Positions 10,936 through 23,324 of a stretch of 64,000 nt of DNA are shown piece by piece. A program made the translations under genes and the position numbers. Positions within the stretch are counted from its first letter, which is position 1. The number at the start of each line of letters is the position of its first letter. The DNA comes from Maratus speciosus. Lineage: Eukaryota > Arthropoda > Arachnida > Araneae > Salticidae. The stretch covers positions 534,877,073 to 534,941,072 of the forward strand of contig OZ010786.1 in NCBI GenBank assembly GCA_963932465.1, read 5' to 3'. The notes under the pieces are model-generated. The model saw only the letters and a program-made list of their open reading frames with translations, was not told the origin of the DNA and did no database searches.

Positions 10936-12917
10936 TTTCTCACCTAGAGGACTTCATTGATCATGACATCTGGTTTGATATTTGAAACAGATACGCCAAA
11001 TAAATCGCAGCTAATGAAACTCTAAGTTCTTGGAGTTCCATTACCTGGTATTTATACTTTAATTTAGATGTAATTTTCAGAGTAATTGTGAAAAATGTCA
11101 AAACTATGAATTATCTGGGTCTTTTTTGTTGTTTTTTTTTTATCTTGTTTAGATAAGTACAATTTAAATCACATGATTTTTTGTGTTTCATTTTTCAAAA
11201 ATAAGTGCGTTAAAAGCGTTAGTTACACTCATAGTTTATTTGAAAAATGCACTATGTATCCAAACGAATAAAATTTTGACAAGTGATCTGAAAATAATAA
11301 TACTTCTTTTTCGAATTGACGAATTTCCTTTACACGGAATAAAAATAATGTAAAATAGTAGATAACTTTGCGAGATATATCACATTAATTTTATGAGTGT
11401 CAGATTTTTCACTTTCCACACATGTGGAAATTTGTTTAGTGCAAAATACCTCTGTGGATGTGGGTGGGTAGCTGAGATTCTGCTTTTACATATACTTTCC
11501 ACATTTATCTAATGTTCTCTAATATTATAAAAAATGGCAGCCAAAAAGCTTTAATTTATTATGTGTGCTTTTTTACGTTGCATCTGTTAGCAGAAGAAGT
11601 ATCCATTAGTCCATAAGCAGAAGATTGCATAATTATGGATTGCATGATTATTAAGAAAAACATTTAAAGTATTTTTCTCTAATATTTTTAAATTATTCCA
11701 ATCTTAAGGTGGGGGTTTTCCTCTATAAGGCCATTAAATAGTGATTTTTAGTATTTTTTTTTTCGAAAAACTTTAAAGAATTTAGCTCTAATATTTTATC
11801 TCTTGAAACACATTATAAAATCTTTTAAGTAAAAAAAATAAAAAAAAATAAAATAAAAAATGGCGTGGCTTCAGTTGCTTGGGTGGATGCTTTAGTGCCG
11901 CACTATGCACTTCCAATCAGTCGTGATCCGAGAGAGCACTATATACGATTTTGAATCAATTTTTGTAAAGGATTATGAAAATAGATAATATTATTTGGAG
12001 CTTCAGGCACTTTAAGTTTTAAAAGTTCAAAATCAACAAATTGTCATCCATTTGAAAAAAAAAAGTGTAATTCAGACCCCTTTTTCGCACTTTGGCATGC
12101 TTCTAAAAATATTTATTTTTCATAAAAATGCTTGAAAATGGTCCATGCTCAAATAAATTTTATTATCAATAGTTATAGAGAAAATAGCCATCCCGTCCAT
12201 TTTGAAAAAAGTCATTTTCATAAAATGCGTTAATAGTGCTCCAAAACAACATAACCCTGTGAACGCATTGCTTTAAAAGCAATAAATAACTACGAAAAAA
12301 TTTCGAATTTGTACACTTTTTTTTCACACGGATAGTTTGAGACTATACGAAAAAAAAAAGCAAAAAAAAAAAAAAAAAAGCAAAAAAAAAAAAAAAAAAA
12401 AATCAAGCGAAAAAAGGCAAATGGCCCATTAAGCATTTTTTGAAAAAAAGCTATGTGAATCATCCTATGTATAAGATTTGTTACATTCATCACCGAAAAC
12501 TGATCTTTTCGACGTTAAATTTTAGTGATATAATTTTTGCATAATTGTTTTTTACCCATTTTACATGTGATAATTAAACAGATTAACACAAAACAATATT
12601 GCTTTAATTAGTATGATTGTTTGAGTATATATTAATATAATTTCGGAATATATTATTTTTTATGAATAAAATACAAAATATCATTATGCTATAATTTCTT
12701 TTATCTTTCTCATCTTAGTAAAAATTGATTCAAAATAAATTTTTCTTTCACTGATATTTTAGTCGTACGATGTATAATGCTTAAATAAGATAACTATAGA
12801 TTTTATGTAAAAATAAATATATTTATCCCTACTTTATATATATTCTTGTTAAATATTATATAATTGCATCTTAAAAATTTTTCGTAATACTTTTATAGTA
12901 ATTCCGAGTAATATTAC

Positions 12918-12977
<60 letters not shown>

Positions 12978-13034
12978 GTCAGATGCTCCAGCCCCAAAAT
13001 TCCATTCTATCCCAAACACGTTAAAATTCGCTAG
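10936..13034. other. AT-rich stretch with A-tracts
   Basis: No gene recognised. It contains an interrupted poly-A near 12350-12402 and one diverged copy of the ~100-bp scattered motif (11345-11455). Confidence 0.4.
12922..12974. repeat. Poly-A tract (53 nt)
   Basis: Uninterrupted A run directly before T138 copy A. The neighbouring minus-strand open frame with a long Phe run is its translation and not a gene. Confidence 0.9.
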
Positions 13035-13587
13035 CACATTGACAAAATTTAATCGCAATCTATGCCTATGATGAGGATTTTAAAGGTATACCTTCATTGA
13101 ACTGTATACATTTAAAAAGTGGATATAAGCATTGCACTTTTCCAAGAAATAATTGAATTTCAAAGAGGACCCTCTTATATGTGTGCAACCAAAACTCCCT
13201 AATGAAAGGGCATAAAAGCCATACCTTTTCTGAAGTAAACATTCAAGCCTCATAAGTATCAACCTATGTGAAAGCGTAACAGAATAGTTTGTTTAAACCC
13301 CGTGCATTATATTTTGAGATATAGCTATAGCGAAAATTCACATAGCAGCGCCACCCTTTATATGAATTACACGAAAACCTAAACAGTACAAACGTATGTC
13401 AAGGTTTAGCAGAATAAAAGATTTGATGAAATTCGATTAATTAGTTTTTGGGACATGATTATCACTAAAATCGTGTAAATCCTGAAAAATGCAATACAGC
13501 AGTGCCACCTGTTTGGCGATTTGTACCAAACACTTATCAATATCACCGTATGTCACATTCAAACTGAAGCTGAAGATTAGGAAAGTA

Positions 13588-14668
13588 CAGTCGTGGAAAA
13601 AAAAAAAAAGTAAACACCCCCTACTAACTCTTCAACAAATCATCATAGAAGAAAGTTACTGGTACCGAACGATTGGAAATAAAGTCTACTTTTAAATGAT
13701 GTGTATAAAAGTTTCATAGGGGGTCATCTACATATTAAAACGAATCCTGACTTCATTTTTTTCAATGGCAATACCCAATTTTAACGAGATATTTCAAATC
13801 TTCGGTTCAGACTATGCCTAGACACCAAATTTTCAAGTCATTTGAATGATAAGTTTTGAATTATAAACATTCAGAATTTAGTACTTCTAATGTTAAATTA
13901 TATTTTCATATTTTTATTTATATTTCCCGAAATTATGCTCCTAATGTGCTACTTTTTTTGTGGTAATAATACTAATATACCCAAACATAAATAAGCTGAA
14001 TTTGCAATTTTTATAATTTTATGATATGAATTATGAATTATGAAATTAATATTCGAAAAAATTATGAATTGCAACCTACAATTTTTTTGATGGATTTAGA
14101 TTTATTAAGTCCTGTTTTATGGAAATTCAAAAATTTCACATTTTTCTTCCAAGTAGTTTTCAAATTATGCTTAAAAAACGGCAAAAGGATGGTTTAAGGG
14201 GCCGTCTATGATGGAAGTGAGTAGACATTTTGAAATTTATTCTGCCGTACCGTAATCTAACACGCTTCATTGACTCCTTGAGTGGCGCTTAAGGTGCCTT
14301 GATCAAGGAAACGGCTCTCTCGGTTAACAATTTAGTACGGAACTTCAATTTCAATTTGGATACAGCCCTTAAAATACACTCGTTTCAAAATAATTAATTT
14401 CTCGGAAACTAATGGTACGAATTGCATAAAAATTCGTTTTTAGGCTAATTGAAGGGTGTAGAGTTCATTTATGCTGTCAGAATTCGGTACTGCTATTGAA
14501 AAAAACAAAGTTATGGTTCGTTTTAATATGTAGATGGCCCCCTAAGCAAATTTTATATACATCATTTAAAAGTAGACTTTATTTCCAATCGTTCGGTACC
14601 AGTAACTTTCTTCTACGATAATTTGTTGAGGAGTTAGTAGGGGGTGTTTACTTTTTTTTCCACGACTG
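13588..14668. mobile_element. Long-TIR Tc1/mariner-type non-autonomous element (1081 bp)
   Basis: TA at 13586-13587 and 14669-14670 flanks CAGTCGTGGAAAAAAA at the left and its complement at the right. The arms stay complementary for about 195 bp (left to ~13785, right from ~14475), including GTAAACACCCCCTACTAACT and TGGTACCGAACGATTGGAAA. TA target duplication and the CAGT(C/G)..GG end are typical of Tc1-like elements. The ~690-bp middle shows no transposase. The host T138 unit reads through cleanly when the element and one TA are removed. Confidence 0.85.
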
Positions 14669-14795
14669 TACGTGTAATAATTCTTTAGACAGAGATATTG
14701 TGGAAATCCAGAAAAAATACATCACAGCAGAGAGACGTGATGGGCGGTTTGTGTTACAAATTAATCAGGACCAATTTGTATCTAAGACTAACTGA

Positions 14796-15046
14796 ATCAT
14801 GGAGCTATGGAGATTAAAGGAGACGACATAAATAACGTCCTCGAAGCTGTTCTTACCACCCTGCTTTCGGCATATTTGACCGCGGTGAGCTGCCCTGTGA
14901 GCCAGTTTCTTCTCGCTGCGAAAATCCGGTAAAAGACAAATATAACAGTCACCGGAGAGGGGGAAAGAACTCTTCTTTCTGCTTCAGCACTCTCCACGGT
15001 GCTAGATTCATATGTCGTCTCCTTTTAATCTCCATAGCTCCATGAT
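14796..15046. mobile_element. MITE (251 bp) with 35-bp TIRs and CTGA target duplication
   Basis: The left end ATCATGGAGCTATGGAGATT at 14796 is repeated as its complement at 15012-15046; the arms match over about 35 bp with one base difference. CTGA flanks both sides (14792-14795 and 15047-15050). Deleting the element and one CTGA restores AACTGAATCTGAAG, the T138 consensus, so the boundaries and the 4-bp duplication are well supported. The 66-codon minus-strand frame inside it is incidental. Superfamily not assigned. Confidence 0.85.
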
Positions 15047-15290
15047 CTGAATCTGAAGTTTTATTAAATTATGTGATTTGGTTTTTGAGATAGAGCCACC
15101 ACGGATTGACAGACTTAGAGACAGGCAAACAGAAATACAGACAAACATACATAAAGACACAAATCGTGATCATGCCATTCTGAAACATATAAATTCGTAG
15201 AAAACCTGAAGTCGAAATTTTTCACGAACAGAAGACTTACTTCTTGTAAAGATACAAAAAAGTAAAAATAAAATAATAGGAAAAAACTAC

Positions 15291-17954
15291 GATATTTAAT
15301 ATTTAATCAGCGATGTAAGAAACAATATAAATATATATCTATATATATATATATATATATGCAATGCTATTCCAAGTATGTGTAAACCATGTCCAATAAA
15401 CCAGTGAAACATTCCAATCACATTTCACCAACCCGATGAATCACAAACTTCCAGTCGTAATTTGTAATCATAGTGAAAGGCCATGCCAAGGATGAACTGG
15501 TTGTGTGTTTTCCCGTAAATATAAAATAATGTGTATTTTTCATCTAATAATTTATTAGGCTCCACATATTGGCGAAAAATTCCACCGGTTGTCCTGTTTT
15601 GCCAATATTTGGGCCTTGATACGTCTTAAAAATAGAATTAGGATGTTAGATTATTAGACACGCATATTGAATTCAAGAAAAACTTTCCCGGTGACATAGA
15701 TTTATCAGACAAAAGAAAAAACGTACAAATTCTCTTCTCCAGGCCTGTTTAAGTTGTATACATATTAGAAAAACACGCAAAGGTACATTGACGTGCTCTA
15801 CGTCAGAACCAACGAAACTCAAGTTAGAGGAAGCTAGGGGAAATCGCTTAGTGACTGGTTGAAAACCATGAGCAAGGCACCCTTCATGACATCATTTCTG
15901 TTTTTTTTATCAACAACGTAGACAGAAAAATTTGGAAGTTTAGATGCGGGAATTCCTTGAAAGGAATTATGGGATATTGAATAATAATTTTAATAAATAT
16001 ATAAATGGTATTAAGAAACATTTTATAGAAATAAAAATTTAATGTTTCAAATAGGAAGAAATAGGTTAGAGATTCTTACAGAGCAGTGTCGTTTTAACAG
16101 ATTAAGGTCTTTAGAATAAGAAATAAAACAACACTCTTATTTAAAGGCATGTGATTAAAACATTAAAGTTTGATAGTAAACCGATATTAAAGTTATTATT
16201 AAAAGACAGGGGGAAAATGTAGATATTTTAAGAATTTGGAATAATAGTATTAAGGTAAAAATGGAGAAACATTTTTAATATATTCATATATACGTTTTTT
16301 AATAAATAATTAAAAATATATTAACCTCTATTTCTTTTTACGATCTTGCTCTTTTTCACAGTATTTTGATATAAAATGGAGAAATTTTTTCCAAGTAAAT
16401 TTTATTAAACAATAGAAAAATATGCAAAATGCATAATATTAATTTAAAATCATATCTCTTGACTCCTTTATATTTTTTCACACCTTCAGAATTATCCATG
16501 TTATTATTGTAAAAATTGGAAGAACATGTTTTCAAAAACAAAAAGTAAAAAGTAGAAAAAAAGCTGCGAGAAGTGTAATTTTACTTTAAAATGTGCCAAA
16601 ATTTCACTGTACATACTTGTTTGAAATTTTTGTGAGCAGAGGAAAATATTTGTGGGCACAGGGAAAAACCTGCTGTTTTTTTTCCATAAGGAGATTCTTG
16701 AAAGTAAGTTTTTAGAAGTCGCGGTTCGACTTTCATAATTTTTTTTCGAACTTTCTCTATTGTAAATATCTGAGATTTTTTGTATTTTTAAAAAATATGT
16801 TCTGCCGGAATATTTGTAATAAAAGACTTTTTAAATTATGGTTTTTCTTATTTTAATTAACTGAAAATATTTTACACGCGATGTTTTATAATTTTATTTA
16901 GAAATTAGGATGACTCTTATGGAAAGTATTTCTGCAGGCCTTGTTTTTAGAATACTTCGCACAGATAACTGGCCGTAATAAATACCAATCAAACCATCTA
17001 TGCAATATTTACCAGACCTACTATATGAATTGCAGTATTTGCTTTGCAAGATTAAAAGTCAAATAATAGAAAACGTTGTGAGACATATTTGAGCATTTCA
17101 TTCTTTTTTTTTTAGCCCCCTGTATGCTATTTCTTTTTCCCAGCTATTAAAGTTTCTCCTCCAAAAAACAACGTTCAGTTGTAAAAGCCAGCCGTAAAAC
17201 AAAGCAGATGTATCATTGTACTGTTAAATACTCTACTGCAATTTTTGAAACTTCTAAGAATTGCACAATTTAAAATTTTATACCGTCGTATTGGGAAAAG
17301 AATACTTTAAATGCAATTTGTATGAAAATCACATCTCAATTTATTTTTGAGATTTTAATTTTTTGGTACTTTTAAGCGCCATTTTTTTTTTTTTATTCTG
17401 GCAACTCGCGTACTCCATTTCTGTAAAAAATAAATAAAAAATTGTTGTAAAATAGTAATTGTACCTTCTTACGGCCATTTTCCTATAACTACTGAAAAAA
17501 GTAATAAAATACGCGCTATTTTGAAAAAACAAATATATATATATATAGGAATGATTTCTGATAAAACATGGAGCTATTATAAACTATATTTAATATAATA
17601 AAGATTTTCCTCCATTCAATAATACTGGAATACAGTTCGTTTTAGGTGCGTTCGTAATTATAGAAATACCTAGTACCCAAAGTAGTCGTCTGGTCCGCCC
17701 GTCTTCCCGTCCATCTGCACGCATATAAGAGCGCAAAACTACCTAACTGAATGGTTTGAAATTCAATTAAAATTATATGAAAATCGAATTGAAATTTAAA
17801 ACGATATTAATAAAATTCTTCATTATATTCAATCCTATCATACGTAATAAATTCAAATATATCCCATGATAGGTAATGATTGAAGGTTACCATGGTAATT
17901 ACGTCCTATTTAAGTTTGCACATTATTATTTACGTAATACTGAGTTTAACATAC
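15291..17954. other. AT-rich stretch
   Basis: No gene recognised. (TA)n near 15340-15360 and diverged copies of the ~100-bp scattered motif near 15265-15310, 16535-16640 and 17050-17100. Confidence 0.4.
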
Positions 17955-19135
17955 ACTGTGCCCACGTATAAGCTGACCGACCTTTATTTTCGCAGCCGTT
18001 GGTCCTAGATGCATAATTCCAATTACAAAAATAGTTTAAATAAAGTAAATAAATTTTTTTAAGCGATTTGGGTCAAGAAAAACATTTATTAAAAATTACG
18101 AAATTTAATTTTTTTATACGGTCACCCGGTCCACAAGTGATATTTATGAAAAAATTATTGGGACGCTAACAAGTAAGACAAAAAAAATCCCATCCAGCTA
18201 ACATTCAAATTGACCGAGTTATAGAAATTTGAAATGCATGACTTATACCACTTTTTTGCATATCAAAACAGATGATTTCGACAATGTTTTCAGGGGTCAT
18301 TGTTGTATTGTACATATAAATATTTTGTATAAAGTACTTAAACTTATTTCAAGATATCTGCGCTTTGAAAGAAATCGTACAAATATTACGTTTAACTTTT
18401 ATTAGTTAAGTTTCAGATTAGTTAAAATAATTGTATTTTAAGATATGTTTTATTTTGTAATGCTTTGAGACTATGTTTTCTTTTAACTAAAATTATGTTA
18501 TTTTCATAAGGTTTTATTTAACTTGCAATGATCGTCTTCCCAGTTTAAAATTTGTACTGAAACTTTAACTTACTTTCAAATGTCCGATCGAAATTAAATT
18601 TTACATACTGACTTAAATCCGATGACAGTGCAATATTATTATGATTCTCGACTCTTCCCATCTTATTAGAGGATAACACAAAAAAACCGGATAGATTACC
18701 GTGAAGAAGTTTAAGAAAGAGTTTTAGATTAAATAACATAAACCTGCGGTGGTTGTGTTCTTTAACTTTTATGATTTCATTTTATGTATATTTTAACGCC
18801 GAATCCAAAAATTACCTTCACTTTTAACCATTGAGTCAAGATTTCTTGCAAATCGTAAATTTCAAGGTTAAAAAATGGCGAAAAATCTGATACTATAAAA
18901 TAGATGTAAGACTATTTTATTCAGTTTAATTTTATTTAATTCAATAATTTATTCAATTTTTTGGCTTATACTGGGTTTCTTACAGCTCAACAGCTCGGGG
19001 GTCCGATGAGGTTGGGAGGGGAGGAAGGATCAATTTTAACTTTGAAATTTGCGGTTTGCGATATCCTGACGTGATGGTTTAAAATGAAGGTCATTTTCGG
19101 ATTCAGAGCTAACAAATACATAAAAATCAATTTTT
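17955..19135 (+). repeat. Interspersed repeat L1.2, uninterrupted copy
   Basis: The segment is repeated in inverted orientation at 44030-46615. Shared landmarks in order: ACGGTCACCCGGTCC (18119), AAGTAAGACAAAAAAAA (18173), ATCTGCGCTTTGAAA (18357), ACTTTCAAATGTCCGATCG (18572), GAGGATAACACAAAAAA (18669), CCTGACGTGATGG (19066) and GGTCATTTTCGGATTC (19090). Within it, 18788-19112 has inverted ends (GAATCC...ACCTTC...ACCATT against its near-complement), so it may itself be a compound element. No open frame. Confidence 0.75.
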
Positions 19136-19559
19136 AAAAGCTAAATAACATGTCACAACACAAAATTTAAAAGACAGTGTAATCTACCAGCACTTTAAAA
19201 TATGTATCATTCTGTAAAGAATTGAGGCTGTTGTTTTTCATCCTTTTATTTAACAAAAAATCTGTTATTCTTATCCAATTAGTTCAGCACAAATTGTACA
19301 TTTTGCAGTAATATGTCAGAATGATTAAATGATGGATTGATGATGGATTCCGCGAAAACAAATTTAGTTCCAAAAGTCACCGCTAGGGAAATATCAAAAC
19401 TTTTCTCTTTCACATACGTGGAAATACATGAAAATTTGCTATCACAGAACTAAATTTAAACTAGTATGTTGTGGCCATCACAAAACTGTCTTCTATAAAA
19501 ATCACGTCAAGTAAATCATTTAAATAGTATAAGAAATTACATCAATTTAGCACGTATCC
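19136..19559. other. AT-rich stretch
   Basis: Nothing recognised apart from a possible diverged copy of the ~100-bp scattered motif near 19350-19450. Confidence 0.35.
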
Positions 19560-20051
19560 ATATCAAAGTATATTTGAATTTCATGTTTGATGAAAATTCG
19601 TGCATTAGTTCTCGAGATAGATCTTTGCGGAAATTCTGAAAAATGTAGCATAGCATCGCCACCTGTTCAGCGCATTAGACCAAAATGTATAAAACGTCAA
19701 TTCATGTCAAGGACTAACTGAATCTGAATTTTGATGAAAAGACGTGCATTAGTTCTGGAGATTGAGCAATTGCAGGAATAGCGAAAAATGCAGCATAACA
19801 GAGCCACCTGTTGGGCGATTTACACCAAAAACTAATCAGCACCAACTACTAGAATATATTTTTTAATTAAATTCCGTGCATTAGTTCTTGAGGTAGAGCG
19901 CCCACAAATTTTGTGTCACATACAGACAGACAGGCAGACAGAGATACTCACATACAGACATTTTGTAAAAACATGTTTTTCTGAATCTCTGACCCCAAAA
20001 ACGTGTAAATCCGTCGAAAATCGGAATTCAAAAATTTTCATGCATCCAATA

Positions 20052-20845
20052 CAGTAAACTCCCCACTATTCGGCCGGAAAGGTAGGCCGGACAAAAAAAA
20101 GCCGGATAGGCCGGAGTTCTATAAATATTCAAACACTTCCTGCACCCCCTATATTAAAAACACATGTTACACATGTTAACATAAAGTTTATGTATACAGT
20201 TTTAAAATAAGCAAAACGTTAGCGTAAAACGTAACCTAATTCCTAAAAAAAGTGAGTAAATCTTATTTTACTGTTTATTAATAAATGATTGCACAAATAT
20301 CAAAAGTTATGCATAAGATAAAAGAGTCAAAACTTAATTTTTCTTTCAGAAAAAGTAGTTTATAGATGACTGCTTCTCCCTGTTAGCCTTTTTCCACGAC
20401 TCAATGTCCCTCAATTTATTCAAGCAGATAATATCAGCTGGTGCCGCATCCTCCTGCTGACTCATAGTTTCTCCTTCATAGTCACTACAACCTTTTTTTG
20501 TTTATCACCCATTTCGTTCCATAATCTTTAATAAATAAACACGAAGCACACCAAAAGACTGCACGAAAGAAACCAGGATAAGCGGAAAATAACGTCCGCA
20601 CTTGTTCCATTACAAAACTGACAAAACATGTTATCAAGCCTTAACCCCCTCCTCCCCCCTCCATTTGTGTCTGTCTCTGCTGTTGCATTCTGCAAGTCCT
20701 TGCTGCTTTTTGTCGCGAGTTAGCATTTTCCTACGGACAAGAGCCTGCCTGTCTCGAACGCATGCAAAATTCCACATTTGGTTTTACTAAGCTGGATAGT
20801 ACGAATGACCAGATAAGTCGAGAGCCGGATAATCGAGAGTTTACT
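20052..20845 (-). mobile_element. pogo/Tigger-type element remnant (794 bp)
   Basis: TA at 20050-20051 and 20846-20847 flanks inverted ends CAGTAAACTC (left) and GAGTTTACTG (right); the right end continues as CTCGATTATCCGG on the minus strand, a Tigger-like terminus. On the minus strand it retains only the C-terminal coding tail of a pogo/Tigger transposase. T138 copy C carries the matching uninterrupted sequence CCAATACTTTA (23770). Confidence 0.75.
20346..20480 (-). pseudogene. pogo/Tigger transposase C-terminal tail with PIP-box-like end
   Basis: Minus-strand frame containing MSQQEDAAPADIICLNKLRD, then IESWKKANREKQSSINYFF and a TGA at 20346-20348. Acidic low-complexity followed by a basic end and a final QSSINYFF matches the layout of pogo/Tigger transposase tails. 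QxxIxxFF fits the consensus of PCNA-interacting (PIP) peptides; a PCNA-binding tail is known for the Drosophila pogo transposase. Upstream, two adjacent stops break the frame and no DDE core remains. Assignment is from motif and TIR context. Confidence 0.6.
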
Positions 20846-21043
20846 GTACTTTCTTCTTGTAAAGATAAAAGAAAGTAATAACAATCTCTGCCTGTCATAA
20901 TGATTCTAAAGGTATGTTGTTCATTTAATTGTGTACATTTTAAAATGAAATACAAGCGTCAAAACTATCAAACAAATCATTGAATTTCGTCACCCACCTT
21001 CTACGAGGTCTGCAACTCAACTTCCCAACACAAAGATACTGTA

Positions 21044-22136
21044 TATGGCCAAAGGTGACCGACCACTAGTGATTTTAGACGTTTTGTTAAATATCACTAT
21101 AATGCATGAGGAATTAACCTGAAACTCCACTTGTGTAAACGGCATAGTATAGGCCATATATTTCTTCGAAGATTTTTTCCCTGAAACCCCATACGGGACC
21201 GTCAACAAATTGAAAAAAAGGAATATCTTTTGGATAACCCTGTCAAAGCTAATGTAGCAAAAGTGTGCAAACTGTAGATTATGATTAAGTGGCTTATTGT
21301 AATAATTTGTGTTCATTTACTCAAAATTGTTGTTCATTTCCGAAAAATGAAGCAAAAAGATGAGGGACTGTGTCCATATATCTATTGATTAGTGCCAATA
21401 TAGCATACACAATATTGAACGCATTATTGTTTTTGGATACAACCCCTCATCTTTTTGCTTCCTTTTGGTAAAAACGGATTTTTAACTTATTCTATCAACG
21501 ATAATTTTCAGACTTTTCAAACTGTATTTCTGAGGCATTTACAAAAGTTGCTCTATACATTTAGCTAAAGCATTGTACAGATTATATTTTGATTACATTC
21601 GGGCATGCGTATATTCATTACTTAATAAACCGGATCATTTTTATACAATTTTTATTATTTTTTAATTCTGATTACAAGGCCTATATTTACATATAGGCCT
21701 GTACATTACTATATACAATAACTGTACAATGTTTTTTGTCATATTTTCTGAAAATAACTTTTTTTATATTAAGAACTCTACAAATTATAAGCAAAAAACT
21801 TGGCAAAATTTGGGACCCTTTTTATAAAAATTTAATTTCTCTACGAATATACATGCTATCATCATAAATATGAACACAGTTTATTACAATAAGGCACTTA
21901 ATCATAATATACAGTTTAAACGCATTTGCTACATTAATTTTTACAGGGTTATCCAAAAGTTCTTTTTCAATTGGTTGACGGGCCTGTATGGGGTTCGGGA
22001 AAAAAATCTTCAGGGACATGTATGACCTGTACTATTCGGTTTACACACCTGGAGTTTCAGGATAATTCTTCACATAGTTTTCTAGATATTTAATAAAACG
22101 TCTAAAATCGTAAGTGGCCAGTCACCTTTGGCCATA
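21044..22136. mobile_element. Long-TIR element with TATGGCCAAAGGTGAC ends (1.09 kb)
   Basis: Left end TATGGCCAAAGGTGACCG and right end its near-complement are flanked by TA on both sides (the end is palindromic, so the exact border is uncertain). The arms are complementary for about 290 bp (21044-21330 against 21840-22136). The centre has a further inverted pair around AAAAGATGAGGG (21357) and CCCTCATCTTTTT (21445). No transposase was seen; open frames at 21017-21316 and 21822-22019 are the two arms read in opposite directions. Confidence 0.75.
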
Positions 22137-22385
22137 TAGTGTACACACTTGTCGCACTGTATACACTGAGCCTTTATAAGGATCTAGCTAAATAAAAATG
22201 AATCATAATATGAAGTTTGATTAAATTTTCAATAGTTTTTATGATACAGCTGTCGTAAAAATCGTGAATAGTGCAGAAAGCAACGCCACCTATTGAGTGA
22301 TTAACTCCAAAACCTAATCAGTAACAATTTATTTCAAAGTATAAGTTAATCTGAAGTTTGATGAAATTCTATGCATTAGTCCTTG

Positions 22386-23324
22386 GGTTGTTCTCTACAA
22401 TACTTGCAAATTTGGCCAGCAGTCTGACTTGAATGATGCATATGTAAATTTTCATAAAAATTAGATAAATGGTAAGAAATCAGACAATTATTGAAGATTT
22501 TAATAGCAACAGAAATTGTTTTAAAAATTTGACTTAATAAAAAAATAAAAAATAAATATTTGTGGAAAAAATAAAATAAAAAATGTGAGGGAATGATGAA
22601 ATAAGACATTTTTACTAGTTGTAGGGGAAAAATACAAAATTATGAAGAAATCCAAACTGTTTCCTTTAAGAGAAACACTTAATATATAATGTATGATAAA
22701 ATTAAAATTTTTGATACTTACAAAAAAATGAATATTCTGTGTGAGGGAATGACTGCTAATAAAAACGCTTCCGGATATACTGACTAAAAAAAATTCTGTA
22801 AAATTAACAAAATCTTACACCACCAATTTATGTTGCTGGACTGACAAGTGCTTAAAATAGCTTCTTCTCTGTGAAGAATGCTAGACTGCTACTGCTCATT
22901 AGTGGTAGATACTTGAGATAATAGCAATGTGTGAGGGAATGATGGTCTAACATGGGGAAACATATAATTGATTGAGTAGACTATATAATAATAGTAAAAA
23001 TTAATATTTTTATTATTTTTTATAATGTATCAAATAAGAACTTTATTTTGCTTAGGGTATTTTTAATTATTTTTATTTCTGGATGGAAAGAAATAGGCAA
23101 TAAAATATGGTAGTACAGGTGGGGGAAAGGTGAGAGAATGATGTTTGCATGATATATATTATATTTTTAAATACTAAATTTATTTATTTTGAAATTTTAC
23201 TTTCTTCCCCTAGTAAAATGTGTTTAGATCTTCTAATAAAAATAAAAATAAATAAAAATGTAATAAAATTAAGAGCATTTATATGGCTGGGAAGCACGTT
23301 TTGCACTATTGCAGAGAATAACCC
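22386..23324. mobile_element. Non-autonomous TIR element with internal GTGAGGGAATGATG repeats
   Basis: The left end GGTTGTTCTCTACAATA and the right end (complement of GGGTTATTCTCTGCAATA) form imperfect TIRs of ~26 bp. CCTTG flanks both sides (22381-22385 and 23325-23329), and deletion restores the T138 reading TTAGTCCTTGAGATAGAGC. The word GTGAGGGAATGATG or close variants appears four times (22587, 22742, 22930, 23131), all in one orientation. No coding sequence. Superfamily unassigned. Confidence 0.7.

Larger units (their letters stand above)
13035..15290 (+). repeat. T138 repeat, copy A (split by two insertions)
   Basis: After a unique 5' part (GATTTTAAAGGTATACC near 13077) come degenerate ~138-bp tandem units. 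Their signature words are CGTGCATTAGTTCTTGAGAT, AGCAG(C/T)GCCACCTGTT and AACTGAATCTGAAGTTT. The tail has a GACAGAC-rich stretch (15105-15150) and ends with TTCTTGTAAAGATA (15242). Removing 13588-14668 and 14796-15046 restores continuous unit sequence. No coding frame was recognised, and the class is unknown. Confidence 0.65.
19560..20877 (+). repeat. T138 repeat, copy B (split by a Tigger-type insertion)
   Basis: Three units start at TGCATTAGTTCT words at 19601, 19745 and 19877 (spacings 144 and 132 bp), each followed by GA(A/G)AAATG.AGCATA and GCCACCTGTT. The tail has a run of GACAGACAGG (19926-19945) and, beyond the insertion, ACTTTCTTCTTGTAAAGATA, which can fold on itself (TACTTTCTT/AAGAAAGTA). 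Host sequence is continuous when 20052-20845 and one TA are removed. Confidence 0.7.

Noticed and set aside
14797..14997. 66-codon Arg/Ser-rich minus-strand frame
   Set aside because: Lies entirely within the 251-bp MITE between perfect TIRs; incidental.
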